64,000 nt of DNA from Viscum album (taxonomy: Eukaryota; Streptophyta; Magnoliopsida; Santalales; Viscaceae): NCBI GenBank assembly GCA_963277665.1, contig OY728163.1, positions 1,902,538,644 through 1,902,602,643 on the forward strand. The letters are read 5' to 3'. Position numbers and translations under genes: made by a program. Positions 62,500-64,000 of the stretch are shown piece by piece. Within the stretch, counting starts at the first letter, position 1. Every line of letters starts with the position of its first letter. Below the pieces are notes generated by a model that was given only the letters and a program-made list of their open reading frames with translations, was not told the DNA's origin and made no database searches.

Positions 62500-64000
62500 C
62501 TACAACTCGAACTAAGGGAACAAATGGGGGTACATTGCACACATCTAAGCCTCCCACTCCCATGTGCTCTCCTGGAGGTTCTTGTGCTGCCTAATAACAT
62601 GCACAAGGGGTATCAACCATCCATGAAGGAACCACTCCTATTGATCCTCAATCACCACTGGAACCTCTGTAAAAGTTGCCCCGTCATCGATGTCCAGCTC
62701 TCTATGGTCAATGATGTGAGAAGGGTCGTGCAAATATTTCCTTGGCTGGGATACGTGGAAGATGTCATGAACACGGTGAAATTGATGTGGAAGTGCTAAG
62801 AGGTATGCCACCTCTCCTACTCTGATGTGGACCTGGAATGTTCTGATGAATCTTGGAGATAACTTTCCACCTTGGCCAAATCTCCATAAACATAGTCAAG
62901 GTGAGACCCATAAAAATATGTGGTCGCTATCCTCAAACTCCAGATGTCTACATCTCCTGTCAACATAAGACTTCGGACTGATCTGCGTAGTCTTCATCTG
63001 CTCCTAGATGATCTACACCTTCTCTGTGGTAGTCCATACCTTCTCTGGTCCCACTAGTATTGAATCCCCTGAGTCTGTCCAGTACAGTGGCAATCTGTAA
63101 GGTCGATCACACAAGGCCTCAACAGATTCCATCCTGATGGTGGAGTGATAACTGTTATTGTATGTAAACTCCATCAAAGTTAAGTGATCCTCCCATCTGC
63201 AAATAAAGTCGAGGACACAAGCAGGTAAATGTCCTCAAGGGTATAAATGGTTCACTCGGTCTGACCATCTTTCTGAGGATGGAAGGTGGTGCTCAGAAGA
63301 AGCTGTGTCCCGAAATCCTCATACAACCCCTTCCATAGTCGGTAAAAAAATTGTGCATCATGATCAGAGACAATATAAGAAGGTACTCAATGTAGCCACA
63401 TAATCTCCTGCACGTAGAGGAGTCCCATGATCTCTAATAAAACCTGCTCTCTAATCGGTAAGAAGTGGGCCGACATGGTGAGTCGGTCGACAATCACCCA
63501 GATAGAGTCATGTACCCTAGACGTATGTGGAAGAACTGTCACAAAGTCCATATATATACCATCACACTTCTAGTTTGGTACCTCTAACGGCTGAACCAAG
63601 CCTTATAGTACCTTATTATCCACCCTCACTTTCAAACAAGTGAGGCATCGAGAGACAAACTCCGCTACTGCCTTCTTCATACCTGGACACCAGTGCTGTC
63701 ATCGAAGGCCCTAGTACATCTTCGCCACTCCAGGATGTACCAATAGAGGGGATTTGAGGAACTCTCTGAACACTTCCTCTTAAAGTGACACCGACACCAT
63801 AGTATGTCCTCTGAAGAGGATGACATGCTCCCTAACTTCACAAAATCCATTAGGTTTTCCCCTTATGGATATCTGAGCACGTCATTTCTCACAGTAAGTA
63901 TCTCCACCTCGTGCCTCCATGACTTGCTGAAGAAGTGGAGGAGTGACTATAAGAGGCTCAATGAAAGCTACTCCATATTGGTCCACAATGGATATCTGTA
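62500..64000 (-). pseudogene. Gypsy element B integrase with chromodomain-type tail (cut by window end)
   Basis: Reading leftward on the minus strand: the pre-integrase zinc-binding segment (HWCPGMKKAVAEFVSRCLTC, 63630-63700); the integrase core, with YMDFV (catalytic Asp) near 63550, DSIWVIVDRLT near 63480-63515, SDHDAQF (second Asp) near 63340, and HPQKDGQTE (ending in the catalytic Glu) near 63255-63280; and the C-terminal barrel ending VHDIFHVSQPRKYL near 62735-62775. A final region near 62530-62700 with VVIEDQ, VHVI and STWEWEA matches the chromodomain-type tail of the Tekay/Del lineage, thought to steer integration to heterochromatin. Stops occur (for example before and after the core), so it is inactive, but it is the least decayed pol in the window. 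Confidence 0.88.

Overview
The window looks like intergenic heterochromatin from a seed plant, most likely an angiosperm with a large genome. It is strongly AT-rich. Every recognisable coding remnant belongs to a transposable element: Ty3/gypsy LTR elements of the chromodomain (Tekay/Del-like) type, L1-type LINEs carrying an RNase H domain, and CACTA DNA transposons. I found no host protein gene, rRNA, convincing tRNA or CRISPR array. Most remnants are broken by stops, many at positions where the family has Trp, Gln or Arg, as expected from long decay of methylated cytosines. The species cannot be named from this sequence alone.

Layout, left to right. 1-619 is the 3' part of a GC-richer gypsy LTR (A, plus strand) next to an older LTR fragment (620 to about 3340) holding a diverged minisatellite. 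About 3340-8900 is unassigned. About 8900-13860 is a decayed plus-strand LINE (endonuclease, RT, RNase H). 14130-15400 holds minus-strand gypsy RT and RNase H remnants, followed by a 413-bp retroposon with a 14-bp target duplication (15428-15840). 16044-22667 is a structurally complete LTR element (E1) with 2.4-kb LTRs, a non-coding 1.8-kb interior and a near-perfect target duplication. 23420-23960 is a minus-strand gypsy gag remnant, followed by an LTR-like block (about 24.3-28.0 kb). About 28.1-32.0 kb is a second minus-strand gypsy element (F: 3' LTR, chromodomain tail, integrase).

33730-34607 is a 5'-truncated, better preserved LINE RNase H tail. 34611-45140 is a large LTR element (E2) with 4.4-kb LTRs, a perfect initiator-Met tRNA primer-binding site and only 1.67 kb of non-coding interior, like a LARD. 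45.1-47.9 kb is unassigned. About 47.9-53.1 kb is another LTR of the E2 family, interrupted by a 483-bp mini-CACTA and followed by a faint gag remnant. 54584 starts a second CACTA end. 55.4-59.2 kb is a minus-strand LINE cut at 59202 by a younger minus-strand gypsy element (B), with its LTR at 59203-62465 and chromodomain/integrase remnants to the window end.

The nesting gives a relative history. E1 lies between a gag remnant and an RT remnant of the same strand and probably split one older element. B split the 55-59 kb LINE. A probably landed in an E2-family LTR. The mini-CACTA landed in another E2-family LTR. The E2 LTR family recurs up to four times in direct orientation and once, less certainly, inverted. 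Some copies lie beside gag, which suggests that non-autonomous E2 was mobilised by coding relatives.
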